64,000 nucleotides of DNA from assembly GCF_027580225.2 (NCBI RefSeq), contig NC_073354.2, positions 6,424,001-6,488,000 on the forward strand, written 5' to 3'. The notes under the pieces were generated by a model, which worked only from the letters and a program-made list of their open reading frames with translations, was not told the DNA's origin and ran no database searches. The position numbers were made by a program, and so were the translations under genes. This document shows, one piece after another, positions 10,057-21,500 of this stretch. Position 1 is the first letter of the stretch. Each line of letters begins with the position of its first letter. Source of the stretch: Misgurnus anguillicaudatus. Taxonomy: Eukaryota; Chordata; Actinopteri; Cypriniformes; Cobitidae.

Positions 10057-11210
10057 GCTGCAGCGCAAGGTAAAATTTCTGGGCGACTGTGTAAGTGCTG
10101 TTGGAGTGTCGGTGGACCCCGAAAAGGTGGCGGTTGTAAGAGAATGGAGTGTACCCACTACGGTGAGGCAGGTGAGGGCCTTTCTGGGGTTTGTTGGCTA
10201 TTACAGAAGATTTATTGAAGGGTTCTCGAAAATTGCTAAACCTATTGGCAGGGACAGGGCGACCCCGGGGCCGAGGGTCCCCCACGATTATATGGAGTCC
10301 TGAATGTGAGGTTGCTTTCCGGCGATTAAAGCAAGAGTTACTGCAAGCACCCATACTAGCGTATGCTGACTTTAATCTCCCTTTTATTCTTTACACAGAC
10401 GCCAGCAACTTGGGACTAGGGGCTGTATTAGCTCAACGACAGGACGGGGCCGAGCGTGTAATTGCTTACGCCAGCCGAAGCCTCCACCCAGCCGAGAGGA
10501 ATGATGCCAATTACAGTTCGTTCAAACTGGACCTGCTAGCCTTGAAGTGGGCCATGAGCGAGAAATTCAAGGACTACCTGTGGGGAGCTAAAGTCCAGGT
10601 AATCACTGATAATAACCCCTTGGTCCATTTGCAGACGGCGAAACTTGGGGCAGTGGAGCAGTGGTGGGTGGCCCAACTAGCCAACTTCGACTACCAGCTG
10701 CAGTATCGGCCGGGAAGGGAACACATAAACGCTGATGTTTTGTCCCGATTGCCGGAAGGGAGAGGTCGGGAAGGGGAAGAGGCCCCCGGACCAGAAGCAG
10801 CGTGCATGGTGGGTGTCGTTGAAGCACCCGGGAGCCAACAGGAAGTGGCGCCGCCGAGTTGGAGCTGGGACCCCGTCCGCTGGAGGAGGCGGCAGCTCGA
10901 GGATGGTCGAATTAAAGAAGTGAGCCGGTGGGTGGAACGGGGCCAAGGGCCAACGCCAGCCGAAAGACAGGCCCTAGATGGAGTGGGCCGCAAGCTGATG
11001 GGGCAATGGGAGCGACTCCAGCTAAAGGAGGGAGTGTTGTGTAGGACCGTTCAGGACCCTGGGACGGGGAACAAAAACCGACAGATTGTGGTGCCAGGAA
11101 GCTATGTGCCCGCGCTACTGGTGGCCTACCACGACCAGATGGGGCACCAAGGCCAAGAGAAAACGACATCCCTACTTTTACTGGCCAGGACTGGAAACAT
11201 CGATGAGTGA
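10057..11210 (+). pseudogene. Gypsy pol: RT thumb, RNase H and integrase N-terminus
   Basis: Sequence after the hAT gives the end of RT (VDPEKVAVVREW, RAFLGFVGYYRRFIEGFSKI), then RNase H (FILYTDASNLGLGAVLAQR, AYASRSLHPAERN, ITDNNPLVHL) and DVLSRLPEG. The integrase zinc-binding start follows (YHDQMGHQGQEKT). The frame changes within the first 150 bases and again near 11150-11180, where the conserved FYWPGLE segment moves to another frame. Confidence 0.88.
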
Positions 11211-12195
11211 ATTCATTCACGCCTGCCCCCGTTGTACGTTGTTTAAGACACGAAGAGAACCGAGTGCCCCGTTAGTCCCGATCAAGGCTCGAGCACCCTT
11301 ACATATCCTGGCCATGGATTTTCTGACCCTGGGGAGGCTGGCCGATCAGTACCAGAACATCTTAGTGATTACTGATTTATTCACCAAGTACGCTTGGGCG
11401 GTCCCCACCTTGGACCAGACCGCTAACACTACCGCAGCGGCCTTATGGAGGATGGTGTTCCAACCATTTGGGTGTCTGGAGTTCCTCCATTCAGACCAGG
11501 GGCCTAACTTTGAGTCCAAAGTAGTGAAAGAGCTATGCAGTTTGTATGGATGTGCCAAGACTCATACGACCTCGTACCATCCCCAGGGGAACGGAGGCTG
11601 TGAGCGCTTTAACCAGATCCGGTTAAGCCTGTTGGGAACGCTGGATCAGGAACATCAAGGGAATTGGGTGAGTGTTCTCCCTGCCCTTTTACAAGCTTAT
11701 AATAATAGTGTGCACAGCACCACGGGGTATGCCCCGACCTTTCTTATGTTCGGCAGACACGTAAGGATGCCAGTGGACCTGGTAATGGGGGCACCGGCCA
11801 GAGAAGAGGACCTGGGACTGACCGAGTGGGTAGATCGGCACCACCGACAGCTAAGTCAAGCCTATGAGCAAGTGTCACAGCACATCCAGGCAGCCGCAGA
11901 CAAGAGCAAGCAGTTATATGATCGGATGGCCCGGGATGCCCCCTTGCTCCCTGGAGAACGGGTACTAGTATGGGACAACCGAAGAGGAGGAAAAGGGAAG
12001 CTGAGTGACCGGTGGGAAGCCGCCCCGTATGTGGTTGTCAAGCAGCAACGACCGCACCAACCTGTGTATACTATTCACCCAGAAGGAAAAGCAGGCCCAG
12101 ACCGCACGGTGCACCGGAACATGATCCGGCCTTGCCCGAACTATCCTCAACCCAGAGCAGAAGTTCCGGGACCACCAGCGCCTCCGGTGCCATAG
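11150..12195 (+). pseudogene. Gypsy integrase, catalytic core and C-terminal domain
   Basis: This open frame carries YFYWPGLE, the second half of the zinc-binding site (CPRCTLFK), and a complete DDE set (AMDFLTL, HSDQGPNFES, NGGCERFNQI). It ends with a C-terminal DNA-binding region (LLPGERVLVWDNRRGGKGKL). It stops at 12195, 161 bases before the purine tract. The core alone looks undamaged, but the upstream frame break removes it from pol. Confidence 0.88.
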
Positions 12196-12356
12196 GTGAG
12201 TGGATGGGCCGTAGTACTGAGAGGACGAGTAGAAGCGCCAGTTCGGAATGACCCCGCCTCCCCACCCCGTCGGTCCCAGAGAGAGAACCGTGGGCGCCCT
12301 CCTGCAAGGTATGGGGAGTGGACGGGAACAGGACGTTCTAGGAACTAGAACGATTT

Positions 12357-12368
12357 GGCGAGGGAGGA
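12357..12368 (+). promoter_or_regulatory. Polypurine tract of Gypsy element
   Basis: GGCGAGGGAGGA directly precedes the LTR start TGTCACAAGTGACG, as expected for the plus-strand primer. Confidence 0.7.
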
Positions 12369-14509
12369 TGTCACAAGTGACGAACAGGCGGAACCAAACG
12401 CAGCGAGGGAAAGTTCCGCCCGGACCAACTTCCGCAAACACCGGCACTTCCGGGTAACCCCTAGCAACGGCAATCAGGGCGAAATACACACCAGGTGTGT
12501 GCGATGACACGGTGAAAGCTCATTGGATCAAACGGGCGAGCTAGAAGGATAAAAGCAGCATCAGGAAACCAGGAAGGAGTTCGATGGTGGTCGTGTAAAT
12601 ACGCAGCGAGGCAGCGTGTGGACTAAGCGGCGGCATTGTGGGCGAGGACTGAAGAGACAGGCTGGATACGGAAGTAAGGACAAGTTGGAATATTGAGAAG
12701 ATCGGCGTTTCGCCGGGAGAGTTTCCCAAAAGAGGTACTAATAGTGTGGCATAAACCAGCCTTACCTGAAGAGTTGAATGTGGTGAACGCTGTCGGAGAA
12801 CCATACACTGCCAAACCGGAAGAGATCTGGAGGTAGGAGCTGTGGAAAGAGAGGCAAAAACGAAGGTCGTGAGTATACGATTTGTTTGTCATTGAGTGAA
12901 GTATTGAAGTGAAAACTCACCGTTGTGTGGAAAGGTCTGGAGTTTTATGTTGTAGTGGCCCCACCGTAGAAGATCGGAGTTGGTGGGCGTGCCAAAGTAG
13001 GAAGCGGCTGGCAGAGCGCGACCAGAGGGAGGACGAACTATATCCCACTCACCGTGACAGGCTCTAACGGCTTTCTCCCGACACCAAGCCGGACCGAACG
13101 TGAAGAGATTGGCCTTTTATATCACGAAAGAGTGTGGGATGCTGTGGGTGAGTGTGCTAAGTTGATGTGTGTGCACCAGAGTGCTGCTGTGTAGTGCTGT
13201 GTCCCTTGCCATTCGTCCTTACCCCAGGTCCGGGTGAAGTACCGTGTGAGTAGGCTTGTGGAAGTGCCGAAGCGGTGGTACCATCGTGGATCTACCTTAT
13301 TATCCCCCCTGGTCTGCGTGAATTTCGCCGCCGAGGAAGAACCGTGAGTACGGTGAATAAAGTGTTGCATTGATACTGTATTGAGCTACAAACAGTCTAG
13401 AAGAGAAGTTCAGAGTCATACTTACCTAACCAGCGCTGTTGTATGTTGGAGGAGCAACCGTTGCCCACTGTGAAACAGGTACACCTTAGACCCTCCTCGG
13501 ACAGGGCGGAGAGCGAGTCCACATCCAGCCGCCCATTCTGGTCCTCTGGTCAGGTCACGTACAGTTCCCCTCCTTACTCTTCAATGCTGTGAAAGAAGAC
13601 AGTGGGTAGTGTGAGTAAACTCTATGTACATGTTGAAAACCTGAAATTGAAGTTAAGAGTTGCACTTACCTGTCACGTCCGAGAGTCCCACGTAGTATGC
13701 CGCCCAGTTGAGAACCTGAAATTGAAGCTAAGAGCTACACTTACCTGTCACGTTCGAGAGTCCCACGTAGTGTGTCCGCCAGTTGAAAACCTGAAATTGA
13801 AGCTAAGAGTTACACTTACCTGTCACGTCCGAAGGTCCCACGTAACAGGCCCAGTTGAAAACCTGAAACTGAAGTTAAGAGTTAGACTTACCTGTCACGT
13901 CTGAGAGCCTCACGTAGCACGCTGGTCGACTGAAGGCCTGAACCTTTCGAGTCAACCGAAAGTCCTACCCCCTCGCTGCACCTGTAAACCCCCTGCAGTA
14001 TAGCTGCGTCACCTGGAGAGAGAACCAGGATCAAAAAGTCTCTGATTGCTTTGTGATCACAGGAAACAGCGAAGGGAGTACCTCCGAGGAACAGGAGAAA
14101 AGATTCACCTCTCAAGGCGAGGCACGACCTTGGCCCCGTTCCGTAGTCAACGCCAGGCTCCGACGACGTACAGGTGACCACTGGATTTAAATCCCCTATT
14201 AATTGTGTGTACATAAAGGAGAAACCAAGGAAGTTACGATCAGCACGCAAAAGACGACATTATACTTACCAGGGACGAAGGAGCTCCGTCCCCTTTCCCT
14301 TGGCCCCTCTCTCACTCTCCCTGCAACGAAGCACTGGATAGATTATTTTAACCCCCTTTCCCCCTCCCCATTTTGATTTTAAATAATTAAAATAAAGTTG
14401 TTCAAGTTTTCCTTATCTGGTTTCGTGTCTGGTCATTGGGGTGCTTTTGGGGACCTCCTCGAGGTGAAACGTCCGGAGGGGCATTAGAGGCCCGCTCCGG
14501 TAGGTGACA
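12369..14509 (+). repeat. 3' LTR of Gypsy element, 2.1 kb
   Basis: It begins TGTCACAAGTG and ends GGTGACA, so the termini are short inverted repeats TGTCAC/GTGACA. The length of 2141 bp is long for a Gypsy LTR. It includes a four-copy tandem block (13632-13925), an AATAAA near 14391 and the tail CTGGTCATTGGGGTG that is shared with the LTR at 1-966. Short frames inside it are not convincing genes. Confidence 0.82.
13632..13925 (+). repeat. Tandem repeat, four copies of 72-75 bp within LTR
   Basis: Units start at 13632, 13707, 13782 and 13854. Each has GTTGAAAACCTGAAATTGAAG followed by ACTTACCTGTCACGT. The open frame spanning them exists only because the 75-bp unit is a multiple of three. Confidence 0.9.
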
Positions 14510-16243
14510 CAAATATGCTTTTGGTCTTTTTCTCTTACTGTCAGAAGATCTCCTGTGAATTTGTGAAAAGTTTTGATGTGTTTTGGTTAAGATATTAAAC
14601 AAAGAGTGTTGTCGAGGCATAAAATTAAATTTCTTTGTCTTATGTTTTTTTTTCGATTTCTGAGTTGGGTGTGTAAGTCATCAAATCCAATCTTTATATT
14701 ATTTCAATCACTGTCTTGTTATCTAAAACATAACACCATTTTAAAACATGTCAGCAAATCCTAGTAACTGATAGCCCGGATTGAAAATATTCTTACACAG
14801 CGGTGTTAGTTGTCACACAGTGTTAAGCCTCAGATATACAATGATGAAATGAAAACAATGTAAACACTATTTATCAAAATGATAACTGTTAATACAATAT
14901 CAGGGGAAATAACTCACAATTATCATTTAATTGCGCAGCCCATTCAAAAAAATCTGTTTGCATTGATGGATAAAACAAGGATGGTTAGATGAAGGATAAT
15001 TTTACTTAGAAATTTAACAGCAGATATATTTTATAACAATGGGTGAAACATTTACACCCCCCCCTTCTTATTAAATGACTAAAATTAGCTATTTATTTTC
15101 ACAGAATTAACACATTTTCTAATTAAACTTCACACTGCTATTTTGATCACGCCACTTTCAATATATGAATCAATAACTCAGAACAAGTGGTGTGGATATC
15201 ATTACCAATGGTTCTGTTGTTTTTCTATTATACTGCTACATCTGTAAGTAAATCATTTCCAATGCAGAAATATTACTTCTATGAATAACAGTGGTTTAAC
15301 TGATGCACTGCTTTTACTTTGAACGTAAAATGTCCCTTAAATAAATTGGGAAAACTGAATGATTAACATGGCAGCTCTTATCTTTATCACAGCTGTAACA
15401 CAAACCAGTAAACTAGATTTGATTAACACTCAAAAACCAAATTTGGAAGGTTATGTAGCAGTAAAATAAAATAATAAAAGCATATCACATGAAGCACAAA
15501 GTCTCTCTACTTAACTGGAATATGTGTTCACAGTTTCGATCACTTTCCCCCAAAAATACATTTTAATTTACTCTGTGAAACTTTTTGATAAGCGAAAAAT
15601 CAGAGAAGACCACTGTATTTATTTATTTATATTTTTTTATATCAATGCAATGTGATGTTAACTGATTGTTGGTAAATTTGCTGACATCTGTTTTTATTTT
15701 GATGTCATCGGGAAATGGTGGTTCTTCAACTATAAAGCTGTTTAAAGAGTGAAATTATTTTGAAATAATTTCTCAAGCTAATTTTTATAAAAATAGGCTG
15801 TCGACCCCAAAAAACGAGCGTTTAAAGACACAAAAATGGATACAGGCAACTTTTCATAGTACTTCTATTAGTAGAACTGCGTCCACTAGGGGGAAACGTT
15901 GTCGGCGATCCACTTTATTCTCCTTAAAGGCTGGGTTTTACGGCTCGACAGCTTATAAAAACTTATTTCTGGGTTCTTTGGCTTGTTAGCTGTACATATT
16001 GTCACACAGCAGCTTTTAGGCATTATTCAGTTTTTTGTAAGCCAGAAATGACAAGGAGGCGGCTTCTCGCAATACAAATACAATGGAGACGGTTGGATTG
16101 AATTCCCCCCCGGTGGGCGTGGTTTTCAAATTTGCATAACTGCGCTCTGTCTCTATAGGCTTTCAAACATCATGGACTCCGCCTTTAAGTTGCCATTGTT
16201 TTGTCTCAAGAAAGATGCACCCCCATTGTTTTTTGTTTTTGTT
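14510..16243. other. AT-rich intergenic sequence, no gene seen
   Basis: No open frame of note and no clear terminal repeats were found. Scattered short homopolymers are present (T-run at 14647, C-run at 15055). I see nothing that supports a gene or RNA here. Confidence 0.5.
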
Positions 16244-16247
16244 TTAA

Positions 16248-16970
16248 AGTAATAGTCTACTCATTTTCTATATTAAAATATGTTATTACCTTAACTAAGA
16301 ATTGTTGATACATCCCTCTATCATCTGTGTGCGTGCACGTAAGCGCTGGAGCGCGCTGCAACGCTTCGATAGCATTTAGCTTAGCCCCATTCATTCAATG
16401 GTACCATTTAGAGATAAAGTTAGAAGTGACCAAACACATCAACGTTTTTCCTATTTAAGACGAGTAGTTATACGAGCAAGTTTAGTGGTACAAAATAAAA
16501 CGTAGCGCTTTTCTAAGCGGATTTAAAAGAGGAACTATATTTTATGGCGTAATAGCACTTTTGGGAGTACTTGGACTCGCCTGAAAAGTCCGCTCCCCTT
16601 CTCACTCTCATAATGGGAGAGGGAGGGTGTTACTGCGCAGAGTCGAAGTACTCCCAAAAGTGCTATTGCGCCATGGAATATAGTTCCTCTTTTAAATCCG
16701 CTTAGAAAAGCGCTATGTTTTATTTTGTACCACTAAACTTGCTCGTATAACTACTCGTCTTAAATAGGAAAAACGTTGATGTGTTTGGTCACTTCTAACT
16801 TTATCTCTAAATGGTACCATTGAATGAATGGGGCTAAGCTAAATGCTATCGTAGCGTCGCAGCGCGCTCCAGCACTTACGTGCACGCACGCAGGTGGTGG
16901 AGGGATGATTCAACGATTGTTGGTTGAGGTGATAACATATTTTGGTGTTGAAAATGAGTAGACTATTCCT
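16248..16970. mobile_element. Foldback element, family A, copy 1 (complete, TTAA-flanked)
   Basis: Two arms of roughly 330 bases run in opposite directions around a short centre near 16580-16640. The left arm reads AGTAATAGTCTACTCATTTT at its tip and the right arm ends AAAATGAGTAGACTATTCCT. TTAA lies at both edges (16244-16247, 16971-16974). Paired inner landmarks include AATAGCACTTTTGGGAGTAC with its inverse, and GACGAGTAGTTATACGAGCA with its inverse. No coding capacity is seen. Other copies are at 33807-34237 and 55189-55711. Confidence 0.9.
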
Positions 16971-17025
16971 TTAAGGTTTGTTCGTAAAATCTATTTAAAT
17001 ATACTAATATAACGAAGGCTATTAG

Positions 17026-17658
17026 TAGTGGTGGGCAGAGCGAGGCTTCGTGAAACACTGAAACAGTTGAATCAATTGTGCCGTATGTTTGTCGATAATT
17101 GTCGATAACTATAGGCTATTCGGGTCTATTTAATAAAAAAAAAAATGGAATAGAGATATACCAAATAAATAATAAGAGATTCATAAAATATATCAAGCCA
17201 TAATATGCCACATTGTTTACATATAAAGATCTTTATTCAAATATATAAATTGTTCTGTGTTGATAAACTCAACCAGCTTCTTTTTTACATGTAATTTCTC
17301 CAGCCTTTGAAAATATTCTCACACAAGGGACACTTTTGCTGGCATGCATTTTTTCAAGTGTTACATACATATGAGGAAAAATGACTTTTCAGTAAATTAT
17401 AGTATTTGATCTAGCCAAAAACGCATCTATGAGGTATTGTCAGATTTGTTTCCTACCCTGTCAGTTTAAGATTCGACGCAGATTCAACAGGTACGCCACC
17501 TTTCGAAATACTTGTGAAATGCACGACTTGGTGTTTCGAATCACTTCATCACGTGACATGGGTGTTTCGAATCACATTTCGGAGCAGTGTTTCGAAACAT
17601 TTACGCTTCGGGATCTCGACACAGTGTCGAAACGTCAGTTTCGCGGGAGCCATCCCTA
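17026..17658. mobile_element. hAT-like non-autonomous element, TTCGAA-rich family, copy 1
   Basis: Termini are TAGTGGTGGGC and GCCATCCCTA, flanked by the 8-bp duplication GCTATTAG (17018-17025, 17659-17666). Both subterminal regions are rich in TTTCGAA/CGAAAC motifs with GAATCA. A second copy of similar length, with its own duplication, is at 31551-32196. The 76-codon frame inside is a by-product of the repeated motifs. Confidence 0.9.
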
Positions 17659-17666
17659 GCTATTAG

Positions 17667-18576
17667 TCCCGTATTAATCAAAAAGGTTGTCTGGAAAATC
17701 GCCCTCATATTGCATTAAGCCTTGAGTGACGTTTTTGGCATACGCAATGCTCAGAGATTTCCGCTCTGGAGAATCCGCGCGTCATAGATTCGCGCTTCCG
17801 GTGAGATGCGAAAGCGAAAGTTGTGAGTGAACGCCGTCTTTGACTGGAAAAACTTCTGAAATCACCTAATTAAATTCCAGGTTAGTTTTCCTTAATGTTG
17901 TTTTGATTAACTTTTTAATAATATATGTCAAAGGGCGTCTTTAAAAAGACACGGCTACTTTACGTAAAAAACTATCGCTGTTAGATGTTTACAGACACGG
18001 TTGTTCAAACTGTAACGTTATCGTGTTTCTGATGACTCGCGTTATGAATGTTTACATTGTAGCTACACACTTTTTTACATCAGAAACACACTTTGAACTG
18101 AATGTTTTTGTTTCATTCAAGCATTCTCTTCACAGACTCTTAATCTTTTGGTGAGCTTTAATACATGAAAGTACGATTTACATTATATATTTAACGTTAC
18201 GTTCTTTCATTTGGTATTTACTGAAGCACCTCCCAAGCCATGCAGCCCTGATCTCTGACCTGAACGACAGTTTGTTATACAAAATACTAAACATTTTTAG
18301 ATTGACAATTTAAAGCTTTTGCCACTTTTTGTTAAATCGAGTTAATACCACAGTACTTAAGTAACATCACAGCATGAAGTAGCTGATACCACCCCACTAA
18401 GACATGTAGTTTAACTAATAACTTAATGTTTTGTAGTGACACTACTTTTCAACGCTGCTGATGAGAGCCAATGCAGAAACATGGATGCACACATGCACCA
18501 TACCAGTGGATCTGAAGACTCTGACTGTCCTCTATGAAGAAAGAGATCAAGAACAGACCTACATCCACACAAAGTC
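17667..18576 (+). promoter_or_regulatory. Upstream region and probable 5' untranslated exons of the NLR gene
   Basis: A candidate non-coding first exon ends at 17880 (TTCCAG followed by GTTAGT). A candidate acceptor TTTTGTAG ends at 18436 and opens the exon holding the start codon. The only upstream ATG in frame with 18577 (at 18481) meets a TGA at 18535, which supports 18577 as the start. No TATA box can be assigned with confidence. Confidence 0.4.
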
Positions 18577-21500
18577 ATGAGAGGATCCAGACCCGACGGT
18601 GCTGCTGCTGAAGATGTAATGTGTGATGTTTGCTGTAAAAAAGCTGTAAAGTCCTGTGTGACATGCAGTAGCTCCTACTGTCAGACTCACATCACTCAAC
18701 ACTACACTGATGCAGCTCTGCAGAAACACACACTGATGGATCTGAACCAACAACCTGATGATGATGTTCTGCAGAGAGTCAAAGACATTCACAAAACCAG
18801 CATGAGGAACAAGTATGAAAGTTTACAACAGGGCATTAAAGCCCTCTCGGGCAGTATTTATACACAGCTGTACGTCATAGAGGGAGAGAGTGAAGGAGTG
18901 AATGAAGAACATGAGGTGTTACAGATTGACAAGGAACTGAAGACGCAGAAACAATGTCAATTGATCCACTGCAGAGATATATTTAATTTCTTACCTGAAT
19001 CAGGATGTGAAAAAGGCAGAGAAGAAAAAATCAAATGCGTTCTTACTAAAGGCATTGCTGGAATCGGAAAAACCGTCTCTGTGCAGAGGTTCATTCTGGA
19101 TTGGGCCGAGGGAACAGCCAATCAGGATGTAGATTTCATGTTTGTGCTTCCTTTTCGAGCGCTGAACTTGATAAAAGATGATCAGTACAGTCTTCACAAA
19201 CTTTTGATTGACTTTAATCCTGAACTTCAAGATCTGCACCCTAAGATTTATGAGGAGCGTAAAGTTGTGTTCATCTTCGATGGTTTGGATGAAAGCAGAA
19301 TCGAGCTGAAGTTTTTAGAGTCTGTGGATATTTTTAGTGTTACTCAGACATCATCAGTGGCTGTTTTGATAGCAAACCTCATGAAAGGAAATCTGCTTCC
19401 CTCCGCTCATATCTGGATCACCTCCAGACCAGCAGCAGCCAATCAGATTCCTCCTGAATATATAAACCGTGTGACAGAAATCCAGGGATTCAATGATTCT
19501 CAGAAGAAGGAATATTTCAAGAAGAGAATCAGTGATGAACATCAAGCCAGCAGAATCATCTCCCACATTAAAACATCAAGAAGCCTCCACATCATGTGTC
19601 ACATACCGGTCTTCTGTTGGATCTCAGCCACTGTCCTTCAAAAAATCCTGAAAGAAAATGACAAATCAGAAATCCCTAAAACTCTGACTGAAATGTACAT
19701 ACATTTCCTAAACATCCAGCAGTCCAACAGAGAAGTGCTTTTGAAACTATCTGAACTGGCTTTCAAACAGCTGATGAAGGGCAATGTGATGTTTTATGAA
19801 GAGGACCTGAGAGATTGTGGCATTGATGCCACTGAGGCAGTGAGATATTCTGGGATTTGCACAGAGATCTTTAAACAGGAATCTGTTTTTTATCAGAGGA
19901 AAGTTTACTGCTTCATACATCTGAGCTTTCAGGAGTTTCTCGCAGCTTTTTACGTGTTTCACACCCATGTAATAAACACAACCGAGACACTGAAGATGTT
20001 TGATTCACTTTATTTTTTGCTTAAAGGAGCTGTAGAGAAAGCCCTGGATTGTGAGAATGGACACCTGGATCTTTTCCTCAGATTTCTGCTTGGTATTTCC
20101 CTTGAGTCCAATCAAAGATTGTTGCAGGGTTTACTGCCACACATGGAGGAAAGCACAAAGATCATCCAGAAAACTACGGCTTACATCAAAAACAAAATCA
20201 AAGATGGATATGGTCTCTCAGCTGACAGATCCATCAATCTGTTTCTTTGTCTGTTTGAAATGAATGACCAGACTCTGTACAGAGAGATTCGAGAGTTTCT
20301 AAAGTCTGAGAGAAATTCAAGAAATCAAATCTCTGCTGCACATTGCTCGGCCATAGCCTATATACTTCAGATGTCAGAGGAGGTGATGGATGAGCTGGAT
20401 CTCAAAAAATACAACACTTCTGAAGAAGGTCGAAGAAACCTGTTACCAGCTCTGAGAAACTGCAGGAAAGCACTGTGAGTGTTAAAGACTAATGCTGCGT
20501 ACACACCAAACATTAAGCATTGCGTTCCTCGCTCTAGATTACTTGCGGGATTTAATCACACCGCCCAATTCACGCTATTCACATAGCCCTGTGTCAATTC
20601 ACGTTTTTGCATTGACTTTGTATGTAACCTACTCACGCAAATCGCATTTGGTGTAAGCCCTATAATGCTGCGTTCAGACCAGCTGCTGTAGACGCGTCAA
20701 GCGCGAATGATATTAATGTTAAGTCAATGTAAAGACGCATTGATGCGCGAATGAGGCGTTTAGTGCAGCGCGGTAGACGCGATTCCGCCTCATTCACGTG
20801 TCTAGTTCGCGTGAATGGCACGAATTGAGCATTGCCACAGCAAACGTCCAAGTTGAAAAATGCGAACTTTGGCGGAAAACGCACTGCGTTAACCTATCAG
20901 GAGCTTAGTAGTGACGTAATTACAGAAAGCGAGCGGAGTCACAGAAGCCCCTCTCATGACGCGAATTTCTGCGTGAATGTCTCGATGACTAGAATTTCAT
21001 GCGCGGCTTTAACGCGCGAATGAAGCGAGTAAGCTCAAAATGTTCAAGTGGCAAACTAGATGCGATTTTGACGCCTCAAACGCAGCTGGTATGAACCCAC
21101 GGTAAGAGCAAAATTATCTCTGCCTTATGCTGCGTACACACCAAACGCTCTACATAACTTGTGGGATTTAACTTGATGTCATGCAAATTTGTCGCTTGTT
21201 AAATATTTTCAGGTTGCCCAATTCGTGCCATTCACATCAACCCGCGCAAGTTTGCGTCTATTCGCATTGACTTTGTATGCAAAAAATATGCTGTGTACTG
21301 TACCTTTAAATATTTTAAAATAATGTAGATCAGTGGATCTCATTTTATACATTTTGACATTTGGCATTTTATACATTTATCATTTTGAAATTTTATATAC
21401 AGGTAATACATTTTACGTCAGAAAAAGATTAAACGTCAGAAAAAAGCTACTAACCAACAGCACTACGTTGTATTAATTAATATGTTTTGTTTAATTCCAA

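Larger units (their letters stand above)
7374..14509 (+). mobile_element. 5'-truncated Gypsy retrotransposon, plus strand, with intact 3' LTR
   Basis: Gag begins mid-domain at about 7382, and pol continues to the stop at 12195. A purine tract follows at 12357-12368, then a 2141-bp LTR (12369-14509). The 5' LTR and the first part of gag are missing or displaced by the hAT whose end is at 7373. Coding is interrupted by at least four frame changes, an internal RT deletion and a 736-bp hAT insertion (9321-10056), so the copy is old and inactive. It belongs to a different lineage from the neighbouring chromovirus: it has no chromodomain and a different protease and integrase. Confidence 0.88.

Noticed and set aside
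13602..13904. 100-codon plus-strand frame with a repeated peptide
   Set aside because: It is created by the 72-75 bp tandem repeat inside the LTR; there is no start context and no homology.
16248..16970. Pre-miRNA interpretation of the long hairpin
   Set aside because: Arms are about 330 bases with TTAA edges and repeated copies, far longer than a miRNA hairpin; a foldback mobile element fits better.
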